Source: Saitoella complicata NRRL Y-17804 (lineage: Eukaryota > Ascomycota > Saitoellomycetes > Saitoellales > Saitoellaceae). Taken from it: a stretch of 64,000 nucleotides of DNA. How positions within the stretch are numbered: position 1 is the stretch's first letter; each line of letters starts with the position of its first letter. A program made the position numbers and the translations under genes. Under the pieces are notes generated by a model. It did no database searches. It saw only the letters and a list, made by a program, of their open reading frames with translations, and was not told the DNA's origin. The stretch is taken from positions 111,543-175,542 of the forward strand of contig NW_017567022.1 of assembly GCF_001661265.1 (NCBI RefSeq), given 5' to 3'. Below, piece by piece: positions 52,755-62,945 of this stretch.

Positions 52755-52803
52755 CAGCCAAACGCAAAAGTCATGCGAATCACGTGTAGCACGCGTACAC
52801 CAC
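52755..52803 (+). repeat. Left terminal inverted repeat of element B
   Basis: Forty-nine bases starting CAGCCAAACGCAAAAG, matching the complement of 55726-55774 with one mismatch. Preceded by TA at 52753-52754. Its first 21 bases share 12-13 positions with the TIR of element A, including GCAAAA at positions 10-15. Confidence 0.93.
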
Positions 52804-52869
52804 ACCACCGACAGACCGTAAAACAAATCACGTCGTATCTTGCCCAAATCGAGTCGAAAACGACTGCTG

Positions 52870-54235
52870 ATGGATGCTATCGAACCATCGCAGCGTAGGG
52901 CTTCATCCCGTGTTGCGAAAGCATGTGTCGACACGTCGTCGAAACGGATGTTCCATCGACAGCGCCACCTAGACTCCAGAACCAAAAAAAACCTTCAACA
53001 ACCCGCGACGAACCAGAACCGCTTCCAATTCCATCAGATGACGACGAAGAGTTCCAGTTGCAGCCATTCGCCATCAAATTTGCCACCACTAGGACTGGGA
53101 GTAAGCCCTCGATGGAAGGGCAGGTCACGATTCTACCGTTATGGGATTATGACTACATCCACGCCATGCTCATGAAAAAGGCAGCCGAAGATCTCTGTGA
53201 CGATCCGAGCTGCCCTGACGACATATCCCCCCAGATTTCTCCATGACCATGGGTTACCGGATCATTCGGGGTAGGGAAAAATCTGCGGTGACGAGACTGC
53301 GCAGCGCCGCCGACTTGGAGGACTTGAAGGATCAAGTGAAGGATCTACAGGAGGTCTACAGTGGTAAGAACAAGAACTGGAGTGTTTCCATCAGTCTTCA
53401 AGCGAAATACGTCCCTCCCATTTCGAGTGGATCTTCAGACGGTGAACTCGATAATCCCGCCCGCATCCATGGAGGACGTAAGAGGGCCAAAAAGCGCGGA
53501 AACAACCCCTCCAAGCGTATGCTGTCCGACGTGAGGCAACACGCTGAGAACAATGCCTTCAAGCGAACTGTTTTGTCTAATGTCACCAGGCTTCAGGAAA
53601 AATGGGTATGTGAAGAACACGAAGGGTACTGCTGGAAGGTCCCGAGCTCAGGGAAGCATATGCACCTTGCATCACATCATCTGAGCCGCTGGGGGCAGTT
53701 CATGGCCCTTCCTCACAGTTCTGTTGATGAGTTGGCCCCACCGCATACACCGACGTTCGAAAAATTTCACAGAGGCACCCTACACGCCGCAGCAAGCTCC
53801 GAGAGCTACAGTACACCAACTCCTACCTCGAGAATTACGCCTGCGATCTCCTCGACTCCCGATGTGCCGGCTAATACTCCGATTCCCACGGTCTTCACTG
53901 CGCCGGTACCACCCTCAAGCCCATTACGGATGGAGGACGCCGAGGATGTAGCAGGCTTTATGAGTTTTGTTGCGAAAAACAACCCTAGCTACACCGGGTT
54001 CAATGCTGCGCAGACTGAACAAGCTTTTCGCGAAAATGGATTGGCACTCGAGGATTTAAAGAGGGTGCCTCCCGGTTTGACCATCCCAGGTATCCGACCA
54101 GGAGATACGCTTGCTGCGCAGCGCTGCTTGCCACTTTGGAAGGCGCCGGCTCGAGGCCCAACTGCAGTCCATGGATTCAGACGTATGTCCTCCCAGCACT
54201 CCCCCGAAGAGTACCATGCTGACGAGCTTGCTTAG
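52870..54235 (+). CDS. Element B partner protein, about 429 residues, unknown function
   Basis: Three frames are joined if two 38-nt introns are removed: 52925-52962 and 53197-53234. Exons 52870-52924, 52963-53196 and 53235-54235 then close in frame. These introns are shorter than any other in the window, so two frameshifts are the alternative. The product aligns with the element A protein: a basic N-terminus; GYRIIRGREKSAVTRLR against WKVCRGRSRDAAWCRLR; the C-x2-H...Y-C cluster (VCEEHEGYCWKV against KCAKHHQQYCYVH) with downstream His; a Pro/Thr/Ser linker; and the C-terminal helices (GFMSFVAKNNP, ALEDLKRVP, CLPLWKAP against GFLAYVKTKVP, VLDDLKNID, WWPVWKG). No catalytic motif is seen. Confidence 0.68.
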
Positions 54236-54541
54236 TAATGATGTTCTAAGCTTTTCCGCAGAGCTGTGCAACTTTGCCCGAGTCACCCATTGGCGTGAGA
54301 GCATTTTTGCATATATATAAGCTTGGTCAGCTTAGTTCGTGAAGAGGATGAATGTCGGGCAGGAGAGAGGGGTGTCAGGATCTTTCTTCTTTTATGTTTT
54401 TCGAACTGTACCACTCCCATTGTATATAGTCTATGTTTCGTCAAGTTGTAGGCCTCTTACTCTCCGCCGGTATGTCCCAGAGTTCAGGAACCGAGGATTA
54501 AGGGACATTTCATGATGTAAATGATGTATATTATGCTACAG
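54236..54541. other. Spacer between the convergent genes of element B
   Basis: About 300 bases between the partner gene stop and the transposase stop. No hairpin comparable to that in element A was noticed. Confidence 0.5.
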
Positions 54542-55655
54542 CTACCAAGTTATGCCTTCCAGGGTGAGATCTACAGCGCTTTGCGCCTCTGCATTGCGAT
54601 ATAACTGCAGTTCTTCCTTCGACAACCCATATCCGCGCTTTTTCATTAAGCTGATGCATTTGTCGGGAAATGCATTGATAGCAAGGTCAATTCCCTCCGC
54701 CAAGAACACATTGCAATGATCCACGGCGCAAGGATGGTCACGGTTGCGCTTCGTCCAAGCCTTGAGCATCGAAAATGTGATTTCTATGGGATTCAGGTCA
54801 GGTGAATAGTGTGGTAGGTACTCGATTCGACACCCATGACCAATAATCAACTCCTTTACCCTTGAATCATGATGTGTAACACAGTTATCCATGACAACCA
54901 CACTCCTAGACTCCGGGTACGGCTTGCTAACCCTAACCCTAAGTGCACCAAGAGATCATCCGCTATGAAATCGACAAATCGATCAGCATTGAAACTGCCT
55001 TGGTAGCATGAATAACACAGCATACCATTCATCGAGAATGCGGGAAGCAGAGACCAGCGCAAGCCACGGGCTAGCCGTCGATCTTCGCAAGCTGGAGTAC
55101 CCTCGGGCGAATAGCCGAACTTTCGATAGGTGCAGCGGTTGTCAATACTCGATTCGTCCAAGAAAACAAGCATATCCATCGAATAGTTCGCGAACTGTAA
55201 GGCGTGGTTTGCTCGTAGGGTGGCATTTCTCTGAGCAGCCCGTACTTTAAGCTTTTTCCGGGTCCACTTGATTCGCTTGAGGTACCGCTGAATGTCCCAC
55301 GGATTGATGTCGGTACAGAGCGTTTCGTTGACGAAATCGGCTGCTTCATCGTGGTATAGACTCGGGGTGTTCATGAATAGCAACTGGATATGCTGGGAGA
55401 GATGTAAGTGTATGCTGTTTTTGCGATGGAGAGTAAACCTTCCTGCCCAACATGATCATCAATCTTTCGAGGTCTTCCTAAGCCCTAATGATTGGGCAAT
55501 TCATGGGTACCCTCGTCGTCATAGCGTCGAAGAATGCGGTAAATGGTGCTTCGGTGCTTACCGGTCCATTCTGCTACCTCCTTAGTAGCTTGTCCACGGA
55601 GGCTGTTCTGCACCACAAGCGCTCGAACCTCATTGTGAACGCGCTTACCGACCAT
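54542..55655 (-). pseudogene. Tc1/mariner transposase of element B, broken by a stop and a frameshift
   Basis: Start ATG at 55655 gives MVGKRVHNEVRALVV and a helix-turn-helix (TGKHRSTIYRIL), then an in-frame TAG at 55485-55487 just before GLGRPRKID. A 59-nt intron (55393-55451) leads to the middle part with RAAQRN and RANHA, then the first catalytic Asp in VFLDESSIDN. After FIADDLLVHL the frame shifts within a telomere-like tract (54927-54942) and resumes at KPYPESRSVVVMDNC. Second Asp is in VMDNC and Glu in SPDLNPIE; 34 residues separate them, the DD34E spacing of Tc1. It is inactive as it stands unless the lesions are suppressed. Confidence 0.9.
54927..54942 (-). repeat. Telomere-like tract at the transposase frameshift
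   Basis: On the transposase strand this is two TTAGGG units plus TTAG, placed exactly where the reading frame changes. Confidence 0.7.
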
Positions 55656-55725
55656 TCCCAGGTCCTGAAACGTCCTGGTTGAGGAGTAATTGTATTTTTG
55701 CTGGGTTCACGTCTGCTGCTTGGTG

Positions 55726-55774
55726 GTGGTGTACGCGCGCTACACGTGATTCGCATGACTTTTGCGTTTGGCTG
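55726..55774 (-). repeat. Right terminal inverted repeat of element B
   Basis: Inverted copy of 52755-52803 with one mismatch, followed by TA at 55775-55776. Confidence 0.93.
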
Positions 55775-55874
55775 TACATATACTTCATATTGCTGACCGT
55801 ACCTAAGCTTACACATCCGGCCACTTTCCGGTTGGATCATACCATAACATACAGGAACCTTCGCCAAGATCACC

Positions 55875-56230
55875 TCACATCAGACCTCGATACTTTTCCA
55901 TCTCGTTCCGCAGTCTTGCGAGATTAGCTGCTTCCTCACTTGTGGGGTCACTGGATTCGAAGTTGATGATCCTTGTGTAGTTGTCAGCGTACTTCAGTGC
56001 GGCTGAGTTGATCTCAAGGAGCAGTATGTAAAACTGAAGAGTCAGCAGTTGCCCATCGCGATCTTGAAAGGCTAGGCGCGTACCTTTGGGTGCGTTTCCA
56101 TCAGACTGCGCCGTAGTTCCGAATGATATGATATTGGTTGGTACTCAGAACTTCCATAAGCTGATACCTCTGATCGTTAAACTTGCTTGGACTGATTGGT
56201 TCACGGTAAACGCAGTGTTAGAGGGATTAA
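55875..56230 (-). pseudogene. 3' end of an unidentified gene, probably broken
   Basis: The last exon is 56033-55875 (53 codons with TGA): FYILLLEINSAALKYADNYT and, further on, ANLARLRNEMEKYRGLM, clearly protein-like with amphipathic helices. A 50-nt intron (56034-56083, GTACGC...TCAG) links it in frame to ELRRSLMETHPK. Upstream, FNDQRYQLMEVLSTNQYH (to about 56230) is in another frame, so an indel or a missed exon lies near 56125. No family is recognised. It ends 100 bases from the right end of element B. Confidence 0.5.
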
Positions 56231-56589
56231 AGAGGGTGAAGCCTGGCCGTTGAAGCGTAGCAACGAGATGTTCTGTCCGGACAAGCGTGATATGTGCGCG
56301 CGAACGTCCCACGGTACCGGCCTGCTCACAACCTTACAAACGGGCGACCGGTGCGAACCCGCCACGTCATCAGTCCGGCTTCAACGAAAATAAACGTTCA
56401 TGTGATACCAATGGAGGTCGCCCCGAAGCAACGTGTGGTCGGATGATACACTTGGCACGATCTGGAATTGCGTGATGGGGAGGATATAAGCCGGGTCTCA
56501 CCTGCCGTCCCACGACATCGCTCAAGGCAGACCGGTCTGACGAATTAGTTCAAAATGAAGCAGTCAAGAAGAGGATGCTACAAGGTGCC
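56231..56589. other. Upstream region of the BTB gene
   Basis: No coding signal is resolved. TATAAG at 56485-56490 stands about 100 bases before the ATG at 56590. Confidence 0.45.
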
Positions 56590-57356
56590 ATGGCTCCAAA
56601 GGATGGAGGCGCCGAGAAGAATCAAGCACATGGGTTCGAAATGGTGCCCTGGTTGACGCTAACCAGCATCACCAAGACTTGAGCTGACTATGTGCAGTTC
56701 ATCTTCCAGAATCCCGAACCCGACATCAAGCTCGTTCTAGCGAGCGGCGACTACTTTCTTGCCCATGCAAGTGTTTTGGCAGCTGGTTCCGAATTCTTCG
56801 CGACCGCCCTCAACGGCAACTGGGCAGGATCAGACAGCGAATACACTGATGGAATTCGATATGTCTGGAGAAGATGAGGAAGTCATAGTGTGCTACTTTC
56901 GAAAGTCCTGTACCCAGCCTCAGGTTTTAGCTCCGCACCGATCTTCACTGCTGCTTTGACAATCTTAAGCCTCAAGGACGGTGATAGGTGTCACGACGTG
57001 CTCCTTCTCCTCAGGAATGCCAAGCGGTATTTGGTTGCGGATGGGTTAGAAAACTCGGAGAGTTTGAAAACGAAACTTTCAGATAGGACGACACTCTTAC
57101 GCGTGAAGCAGGTAATGATATTATCCAGCCGGGTGTGCCGATGGTATCATTATATCAGGAGTCTAGCACTTGGTCAGACATCATGGACATATTCTCCAAG
57201 ATCCTGGTGCCTATCCTTTCGATCGTTGACGACTTCGACAATGAACGGCATGTTGTCATGTTTTTGCTGCAGGCAAGACACTGGTACCCGGCGCAAACGA
57301 CAGTACCTTTACGGCTTGAAGGCCTGGCGTTACGGCGCGGACTGAAAGAGTGTTAA
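56590..57356 (+). pseudogene. BTB/POZ-domain gene with two compensating frameshifts
   Basis: Exons 56590-56643, 56698-57111 and 57159-57356; introns of 54 nt (GTGCCC...GCAG) and 47 nt (GTAATG...TCAG) fit in phase. The BTB core is clear: DIKLVLASGDYFLAHASVLA, then GSEFFATALNGNWAGSDSEY. The continuation EFDMSGEDEEVI is one frame off (indel near 56845), and VLLSKVLYPASGF returns to the first frame about 45 bases later (an extra TG near 56892). The first frame meets TGA at 56875-56877. The downstream part (DVLLLLRNAKRYLVADGL, WSDIMDIFSKILVPIL) is intact. BTB proteins dimerise and often recruit cullin-3. It may be a recent pseudogene or contain sequence errors. Confidence 0.68.
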
Positions 57357-57427
57357 CCGAAGGCTAGTTGTATATATTAACAGTGCCCGTTTGAAGATAA
57401 TGGCCGCGAATACACATATTCCTACCG

Positions 57428-58146
57428 TTATAAGTGAGGGAGCATGTAAATCAGAAACACCCCTAACATCCCGAGGAAGACAAGATGTCCCATCTCCATC
57501 CCCTGAAGGACCATAAGTATGGTTCCGTGGCAACCCTGATCGCCGTTCCCACGCCTCAGTCCCGGTTCTATGTTCTTCCATACCCAACATGACCATGACA
57601 TTTCAATCAAAGTCAAACAAGCATGGTATCCAGCAACCGTGGCTGATAAGCTGCTCTTTTACTGTACTTACGTGTAGGCTTTGGTGAGCTATGGCCATTG
57701 AAGACGTGGATTGTCTGCCTGCCTGGCAAGATAACGGCAAGTCCAATGGTTGGTAGGAATGCGAATGTAAGTGGTGGTGAGTAGAATTCCAACTGTCCCT
57801 ATCACTCAAGGTCTTCTGCGTAATGCAGATCGAAAGCTCGTCAAGCAGAGGAAAGGTTTTGCGTAGCGTACCCGGTAGGAAGGACGAGGCACGCAGCCGA
57901 GGTCTGTAAGAGTTCACAAGGTCGTACAGGGAGTCACACGATTGGAGGAGATGTTCCTTTGACAGATAGATGTCTTCGCCGTTTCGGACGTTGTTGGTCT
58001 GCAGATGAATGGCATTCAGAGGGCGCCGGCATGATGAGCTTCAATGTCACCCAATATACACTGGTAGATAAAAGTGAGGACAGGTAAGTTATCTGATATA
58101 GACTCGAACTAACGAAAGGAGATCGCATTCCTTGGTACATGCTCAT
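57428..58146 (-). CDS. Spliced gene, unidentified, incomplete model
   Basis: Exon 1 is 58146-58051 (MSMYQGMRSP, 32 codons, ending VYW). A 52-nt intron (57999-58050, GTGACA...GCAG) leads in phase to an exon with convincing coding character: TNNVRNGEDIYLSKEHLLQS, SLYDLVNSYRPRLRASSF and LLDELSICITQKTL. Beyond about 57790 the structure is unsure: a piece RQTIHVFNGHSSPKPT ends at a GTAAGT near 57670, and a possible last exon near 57430-57560 encodes a hydrophobic tail (HLVFLGMLGVFLIYMLPHL). It is divergent from the gene at 58462. No family is recognised. Confidence 0.42.
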
Positions 58147-58461
58147 CGCAATCGATACTGTTAGGGTTGTATGCACGGCGCCCGGCCCTCGAGATCCATG
58201 AGGTTCGAGACTGGCGGGCCGCACTCATGGACGTCGACCCAAGGTCTGTTGCCAGCTGTTTCTGACTCAACCCATCACCTCCCTCCAGCTTCTCTTCTCC
58301 CAGTCGCTGTTCTCGACGCCGACTTCGCGCGCACCAGCATCCGCAGCCAGCCAGTGACGTCTAGCAGCCTCCTCTCAGCCACCAAAATCAAGAAAACACC
58401 CCGTACTCGACCATCCCAACAACAACCACTCCACCACCACTCGACAAGGAGAGCGGACAAA
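58147..58461. other. Divergent promoter region
   Basis: A frame is open through this stretch into the next gene from 58171, but its composition is unlike coding sequence. It is treated as the shared upstream region of the genes at 58146 (minus) and 58462 (plus). Confidence 0.45.
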
Positions 58462-61275
58462 ATGTACAGATCACCATCCCAATACAGCACCCGCTCCAAC
58501 ACTGGTGTGACAGGTGGCTCCGCAGCCGCCGCGGCCGCGCGGGCGATGAGTCGCTCATCCTCCACCTCGACCAACCTCGCCGCTTCCGCTGCCGGAGCCG
58601 CGCTGAAACGATCGATGTCGTCTGCTTCGGTCAGTGTCGCCCAGCAGAGACCGGGGAGTGCGGCGAGTGGGTTACAGAGGCAGGGATCGACGTATTCGGC
58701 GTATACTACGACGGGAGCGGGGACGTACGCGCCTGTTGCTGGACGACCGCAGAGTGTTGCGAGTCAGCAGATGGGGACGGCGTTGAGGCCGACTGGGTCG
58801 AGGAGGATTGCGGCTGCGGCGGCTGGAAATGCGACGAATCCGGCGCAAATTCCACGACATGCGTATCAGCAACAGCCTCAGCAGCAGGTCGCGGCTCTAC
58901 CTTTGACCACGACTTCGAACGCGAGGCAGCAAATGTACGGCGGGGCACCCATTACAAATGTCCAACGACCATCGAGCTCCAGCGGCGTGGCACCACAAGT
59001 CCAGCAAAGATTGTTGAAGTCAGCCCAGTCACCCCCGGTGATGTCCTCCGCCTCCTCCACCTACTCCCTCGAATCAATCTCCGAGGCACCACACCCCTCT
59101 TCTCACATCACTCCCGCCTCCAAACGCCAATCCCTCCCAGTCCCCGTTAAATCCGCCTTGAAACCCTCCTCCGAGGTCTCCTCCGTCGTCTCTGATGCTT
59201 CGGATATCGGAGATGCGCAGTCAAGGCGGGCGAGGAAGGCTAGGGTGTCGTTCTCTGATGACGTGAGTGAGACGCCTTCTCAGCCCCAATCTCAATCGAC
59301 TTGGGCACGCGTCACCCAAGAGCAGCAGGTGGCACGAGGGCCGGAACAGGTTCCGGGTGGAACGGCACTTGCTCAAGTCATGTCCCGTGCACAAGAAGGA
59401 CATGGGTACGACCTCCCGGACGCCATCCCGGTCGGTGGGGCTCCACAAATCACGACGACTGCTCCCACTCCGAGAATTGAGCAAGGGCCGTATATCACGA
59501 CTACTTCTGCTACGGCCTCGGGTGCTGTGTCTAGATCTGGGTCTGGCTCTCCATCGGCTGTTCCTGAGGATGTGATAGCGTCGGCGAGTGTGGTTAGTGG
59601 GAGTGGATTACCGCAAATTAAGGAGATTTTGACGCCTTCGGAAGAGGTTACGAGGGAGTTGGGTGATGCTGTCGATGCGCATGCCCTCATCTCATCCGAG
59701 CTCGCTGACGCAAAATACGATGAGGGTATGGAAAGCGATGCCACGGGTGAGTCGATCTACTCCGACGCCGAGGAGAATCTCCCAGCTTTCTCGGGGTTGG
59801 ATGGAGTGTTGAACCAAATCCCGGAAGAAGGCGCCTCACGACGTCAACCCGCGGCAACGATGGAGTATGTCCCGCCCCCACCCGTCCAATACAGTCATGG
59901 GAAGTGGAGTGGAGGCGGGTATGGAAGCGAGGATGAGGAGAGCGAGTTTGATGAGACGGCGAGTGTGTCCTCGTTTAGACGGAGAGTGCCGCCGACGAAT
60001 TCTTCTGCTACTGGGTTTAGGACGACGATGAGGAGTGCTTCTGGGGGGGTTGAGCAAGTGGAGAGTCCGAGGATTGAGGGCATGGTGTCTCATCCTCAGC
60101 CGGTGAGAGGGGGTGCAGGAGCAGGGTATGTGGGGAGTGAGGGCGGTGCGGGTGCGTACAACTACGCCCCCTCCATCGACTCCACTACACCAGCGAGGTT
60201 CGGTGGTGGACGATACGCAGCCTCTATCGATGAGGCGGGCGTCACGTACCGTCCTGGCCGTATCTTTGGGTCTGAGGCGGGAAGCGAGTATGGTGATGAT
60301 TCTGGTTTGGGTAACTCCTTCCACGCCGCTGGCCCCGGAGAAGGAGGCGTGGTCGAGTGGGGCCTGAAACGCCAGGATAGTGATTCGAGTTTCAAGAGGG
60401 TGAAGGAGGATGAGGGGGAGAGAATGGTCGGTATGTCGCAGCGGAACTTGCGGTCTCCGCCTATTGAGGTACAGCAGCAACCGCAGAGGATGAGGATGAG
60501 TATGAGGGATGCGCCGAGAGGGGGAGAGGAGAGGAGGGGGATGAGGACGAGTATGCGCGAGAGTGGGGCTGGGAGTGGTGGCGCGGCACCGAGGAGTGCG
60601 AGTAGGGCGAGTGAGAGGAGTCATCAGATGGCTGCTCCTTCTCTCCGTGATGCGCCGGTTACTCCTAAGCGGTCCTCTATGGCTGAACGCTCTCTGAGAA
60701 GTGGTGGAGGGGCGCAAAGGACGATGCCACGAAGCCAGAGTTATATCGAACCCCAACGTACCGGAGGTTCGGTCGCGACGGGTGTTTCGGGATTGCAGAG
60801 GGAGAGCTCGTTTAAGAGGAATAAGAGTAAGGACAAAGCGATGTCTCTTCGCTCCTTTAACCCTCGGCCTGAAACCCAAGCCCCATTACCGCCGGCACCG
60901 AGTACGGGACGGACGACGCTCGTCGATAGGGACTCGAGGGTCTCAGGCAGCGAGGGCTACGGAGGGGTTCAGGGGACGGGAAGACCGAGAAAGGAGAGTT
61001 TTAGTGCGAAGTGGATGAAGCACTCTGGACTTGCGCAGATGAAGGCTTCGAAATCGTCACGGAATCTTGACTCTTATTCGGCTGGGGTGCACGATAGGAG
61101 TTTTAGTGATGGGGCTGCTGGGGAGTTTGGTGGGAGGAGGCAAGCACAAGCACCAGGGAGTAGGGTACCGGTGCAGAGACCGGGAATGGGGGAGAGGCGG
61201 GTTAGTGTGAGTACTAAGACGGGGAAGCCGAAGAAGTTCCAGGTTTTGAGGAGGTTGTTTAGGATTAAGGATTAG
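58462..61275 (+). CDS. Large Ser/Arg/Gly-rich disordered protein, 937 residues, unknown function
   Basis: Start MYRSPSQYSTRS at 58462 is preferred over the upstream in-frame Met at 58171 because of composition. It is low in hydrophobic residues and rich in Ser, Gly, Ala, Arg and Gln. Visible pieces are an Ala/Ser-rich N-terminus (AAAAAARAMSRSSS), RRARKARVSFSDDVSETP (about 255-272), an acidic central part with SIYSDAEENLPAF, repeated SMR-type runs (MRMSMRDAPR, MRTSMRESG, AERSLRSG), and a conserved-looking basic end (KWMKHSGLAQMKASKSSRNL, then KPKKFQVLRRLFRIKD at the very C-terminus). It could be a cortical or cytoskeletal adaptor. Its style resembles the 949-residue protein at 35688-38537, without clear homology. 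Confidence 0.75.
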   Translation: MYRSPSQYSTRSNTGVTGGSAAAAAARAMSRSSSTSTNLAASAAGAALKRSMSSASVSVAQQRPGSAASGLQRQGSTYSAYTTTGAGTYAPVAGRPQSVASQQMGTALRPTGSRRIAAAAAGNATNPAQIPRHAYQQQPQQQVAALPLTTTSNARQQMYGGAPITNVQRPSSSSGVAPQVQQRLLKSAQSPPVMSSASSTYSLESISEAPHPSSHITPASKRQSLPVPVKSALKPSSEVSSVVSDASDIGDAQSRRARKARVSFSDDVSETPSQPQSQSTWARVTQEQQVARGPEQVPGGTALAQVMSRAQEGHGYDLPDAIPVGGAPQITTTAPTPRIEQGPYITTTSATASGAVSRSGSGSPSAVPEDVIASASVVSGSGLPQIKEILTPSEEVTRELGDAVDAHALISSELADAKYDEGMESDATGESIYSDAEENLPAFSGLDGVLNQIPEEGASRRQPAATMEYVPPPPVQYSHGKWSGGGYGSEDEESEFDETASVSSFRRRVPPTNSSATGFRTTMRSASGGVEQVESPRIEGMVSHPQPVRGGAGAGYVGSEGGAGAYNYAPSIDSTTPARFGGGRYAASIDEAGVTYRPGRIFGSEAGSEYGDDSGLGNSFHAAGPGEGGVVEWGLKRQDSDSSFKRVKEDEGERMVGMSQRNLRSPPIEVQQQPQRMRMSMRDAPRGGEERRGMRTSMRESGAGSGGAAPRSASRASERSHQMAAPSLRDAPVTPKRSSMAERSLRSGGGAQRTMPRSQSYIEPQRTGGSVATGVSGLQRESSFKRNKSKDKAMSLRSFNPRPETQAPLPPAPSTGRTTLVDRDSRVSGSEGYGGVQGTGRPRKESFSAKWMKHSGLAQMKASKSSRNLDSYSAGVHDRSFSDGAAGEFGGRRQAQAPGSRVPVQRPGMGERRVSVSTKTGKPKKFQVLRRLFRIKD

Positions 61276-61702
61276 GGGGCCGATTACCGGAGGCCGAAAG
61301 GAACAGATTGGGGGTGGATGAGGAGCATATGGAGCATATGCATTCCGGAGTACATTCGTTCATGATTTCTTTTTCTTTTTTTACCTATTTCTCGGATTAG
61401 TTGACTTCATTCTTATTTTGACTTGCTGGACTAATATTGCGATCGCGGTGAAGCCTCGAGTTCGAGTTCGCAAGTCAAAGCTGCGTGATAACAGAAGACA
61501 TGATAATATTATTGTTTATCTCTTCGTCGACTTTCTTTCATCCTGGCGAATGAAGGCGAGGTAAAGTTGCCGATGGGACATGCTCCATGACGTCCGCGGA
61601 CCCTAACTGACGTTCCTCACTCCGCGGTACCCGAATCGAACACCAAACAAACACTGGGGTTCAGGTTTCCCGTGTGACAACCCTTGCAATTGACAGGCCA
61701 AG
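61276..61702. other. Intergenic
   Basis: AT-rich first half (likely the 3' end of the upstream gene) and the promoter of the membrane-protein gene. No ORF. Confidence 0.55.
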
Positions 61703-62849
61703 ATGGGCTTAACAGATTTCGGAATCAACTTTATCGTCAACTCTGTCGCCGACATGGGTCGGACAGCGGAGCTGTTGTCGTTGGTGGAGTGGCATAATCC
61801 GGATCCATCCGCTCTAACCGTGACGGCTGCTGCAGAGGTTGGGGAGAAGGAGGAGAAGGAGGGTAGAAGAGCGCCAGAGCCAGAGGGGGAGGGCGAGTTG
61901 ATTAAGGAGTCAGTATGTATTGCTTGCGGTGCGCTCGGAAAGGCTCGGAGAACTGGCCATGTGAAGAGGAAGGATGAAGTCTTGAAGGTACGATTTCAAT
62001 AAAAATCACGACTCTTGCTGGTACTAATGTGAACATTGAATTGCACAGCCCTCGGATTCTTACAGGGAGTTCATCACATCTTCCCCCCTCTACACCCTCT
62101 CCTTCCTCCGCACCGTCGACAACAATATTCTCACCACCCTCCAACGCGGGCTCTGGCCACGCCTTCTCCACTCCTGGATTCTTGAACCCCTCCTGAAACT
62201 CCTAGCTTTAATACTGTTGGGGAGATTGGGACAAATGGGAGTTGTGTTGGGAAGTTGGGGTCCGCTGGTGTATGGGGTCGTGATGGTGGTGGCGGGGTGT
62301 TTGGGGTGGCCAGTCGTGTTTTTGGGTGATGCGTCGATTATTGCAAGTCGGCAGCTTGGGACATATGAGAAGTTGAGATTGAAGACACTCCTCTGGTGTG
62401 CACTGAAGGTACTCCCACTGTTCGCACTCACGAACGCGGTAACGTTGGGCGTGGATACCATTCTAGCAAGTACCCTCCTTGAGGAAAAGGTCTTTTGGAA
62501 GATGAACGTGGGCATGATATTGCGTACCCTTATTGGGCAACTTGGACGCGTACTAGTGGCTCGTGAGTCCATCATGGTTCTCAGGGAGGTCGACGTGGTG
62601 ACGATCATCCCCACACCAACACCCAAGGAGACAGGGTGGTTGAGGCAACCGCGGTTGCTTGAGGCAGGGTATGGAGGACTTGGGTGGGTATGGAGGTATA
62701 TGAAGCAGGTTTTCGTGTGGATGGTGGTTGAGTTTGTGGTTAGGGCGAGTTTGACGGTTGGCAATGGCGGACAAGGTCTGAGCGGGATGGGAATGGGAAT
62801 GGAGGGGGTGTGGAGTGGGAGTGCAATGGGAGCGCATCCGGAGTTGTGA
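61703..62849 (+). CDS. Multi-pass membrane protein, 361 residues, unidentified
   Basis: Exons 61703-61987 and 62049-62849; the 61-nt intron (GTACGA...ACAG) joins DEVLK/PSDSYREF in phase 0. The N-terminal 95 residues are mostly hydrophilic with a Glu/Lys-rich tract and CIACGALGKAR. The second exon holds several hydrophobic segments: LLHSWILEPLLKLLALILLG, a stretch near SWGPLVYGVVMVVAGCLG, LLWCALKVLPLFALTNAV, and one near VFVWMVVEFVVR. A conserved-looking loop is GDASIIASRQLGTYEKLRLK. I considered peroxin Pex16 but could not match its signatures, so no function is assigned. It is about 1 kb from the telomere and is transcribed towards it. Confidence 0.72.
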
Positions 62850-62945
62850 GGACCGTGAGTAAGACTAGGTATGAAGACACATTCAAGAAATACATGGATG
62901 GATTTCGCCCGTGAGCCTGACGAAATACCCGTGGGTTAACCCATC

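Larger units (their letters stand above)
52755..55774 (-). mobile_element. Tc1/mariner element B (3,020 bp, two genes)
   Basis: TIRs of 49 bases with one mismatch, flanked by TA (52753-52754 and 55775-55776). A partner gene runs inward from the left end on the plus strand and a Tc1-type transposase runs inward from the right end on the minus strand; their 3' ends are about 306 bases apart. The transposase has one nonsense codon and one frameshift. This is the same two-gene convergent design as element A, in mirror orientation. Confidence 0.92.

Noticed and set aside
61703-62849. Assignment as peroxin Pex16
   Set aside because: The multi-pass profile was suggestive, but no Pex16 signature could be matched, so the gene is left unidentified.
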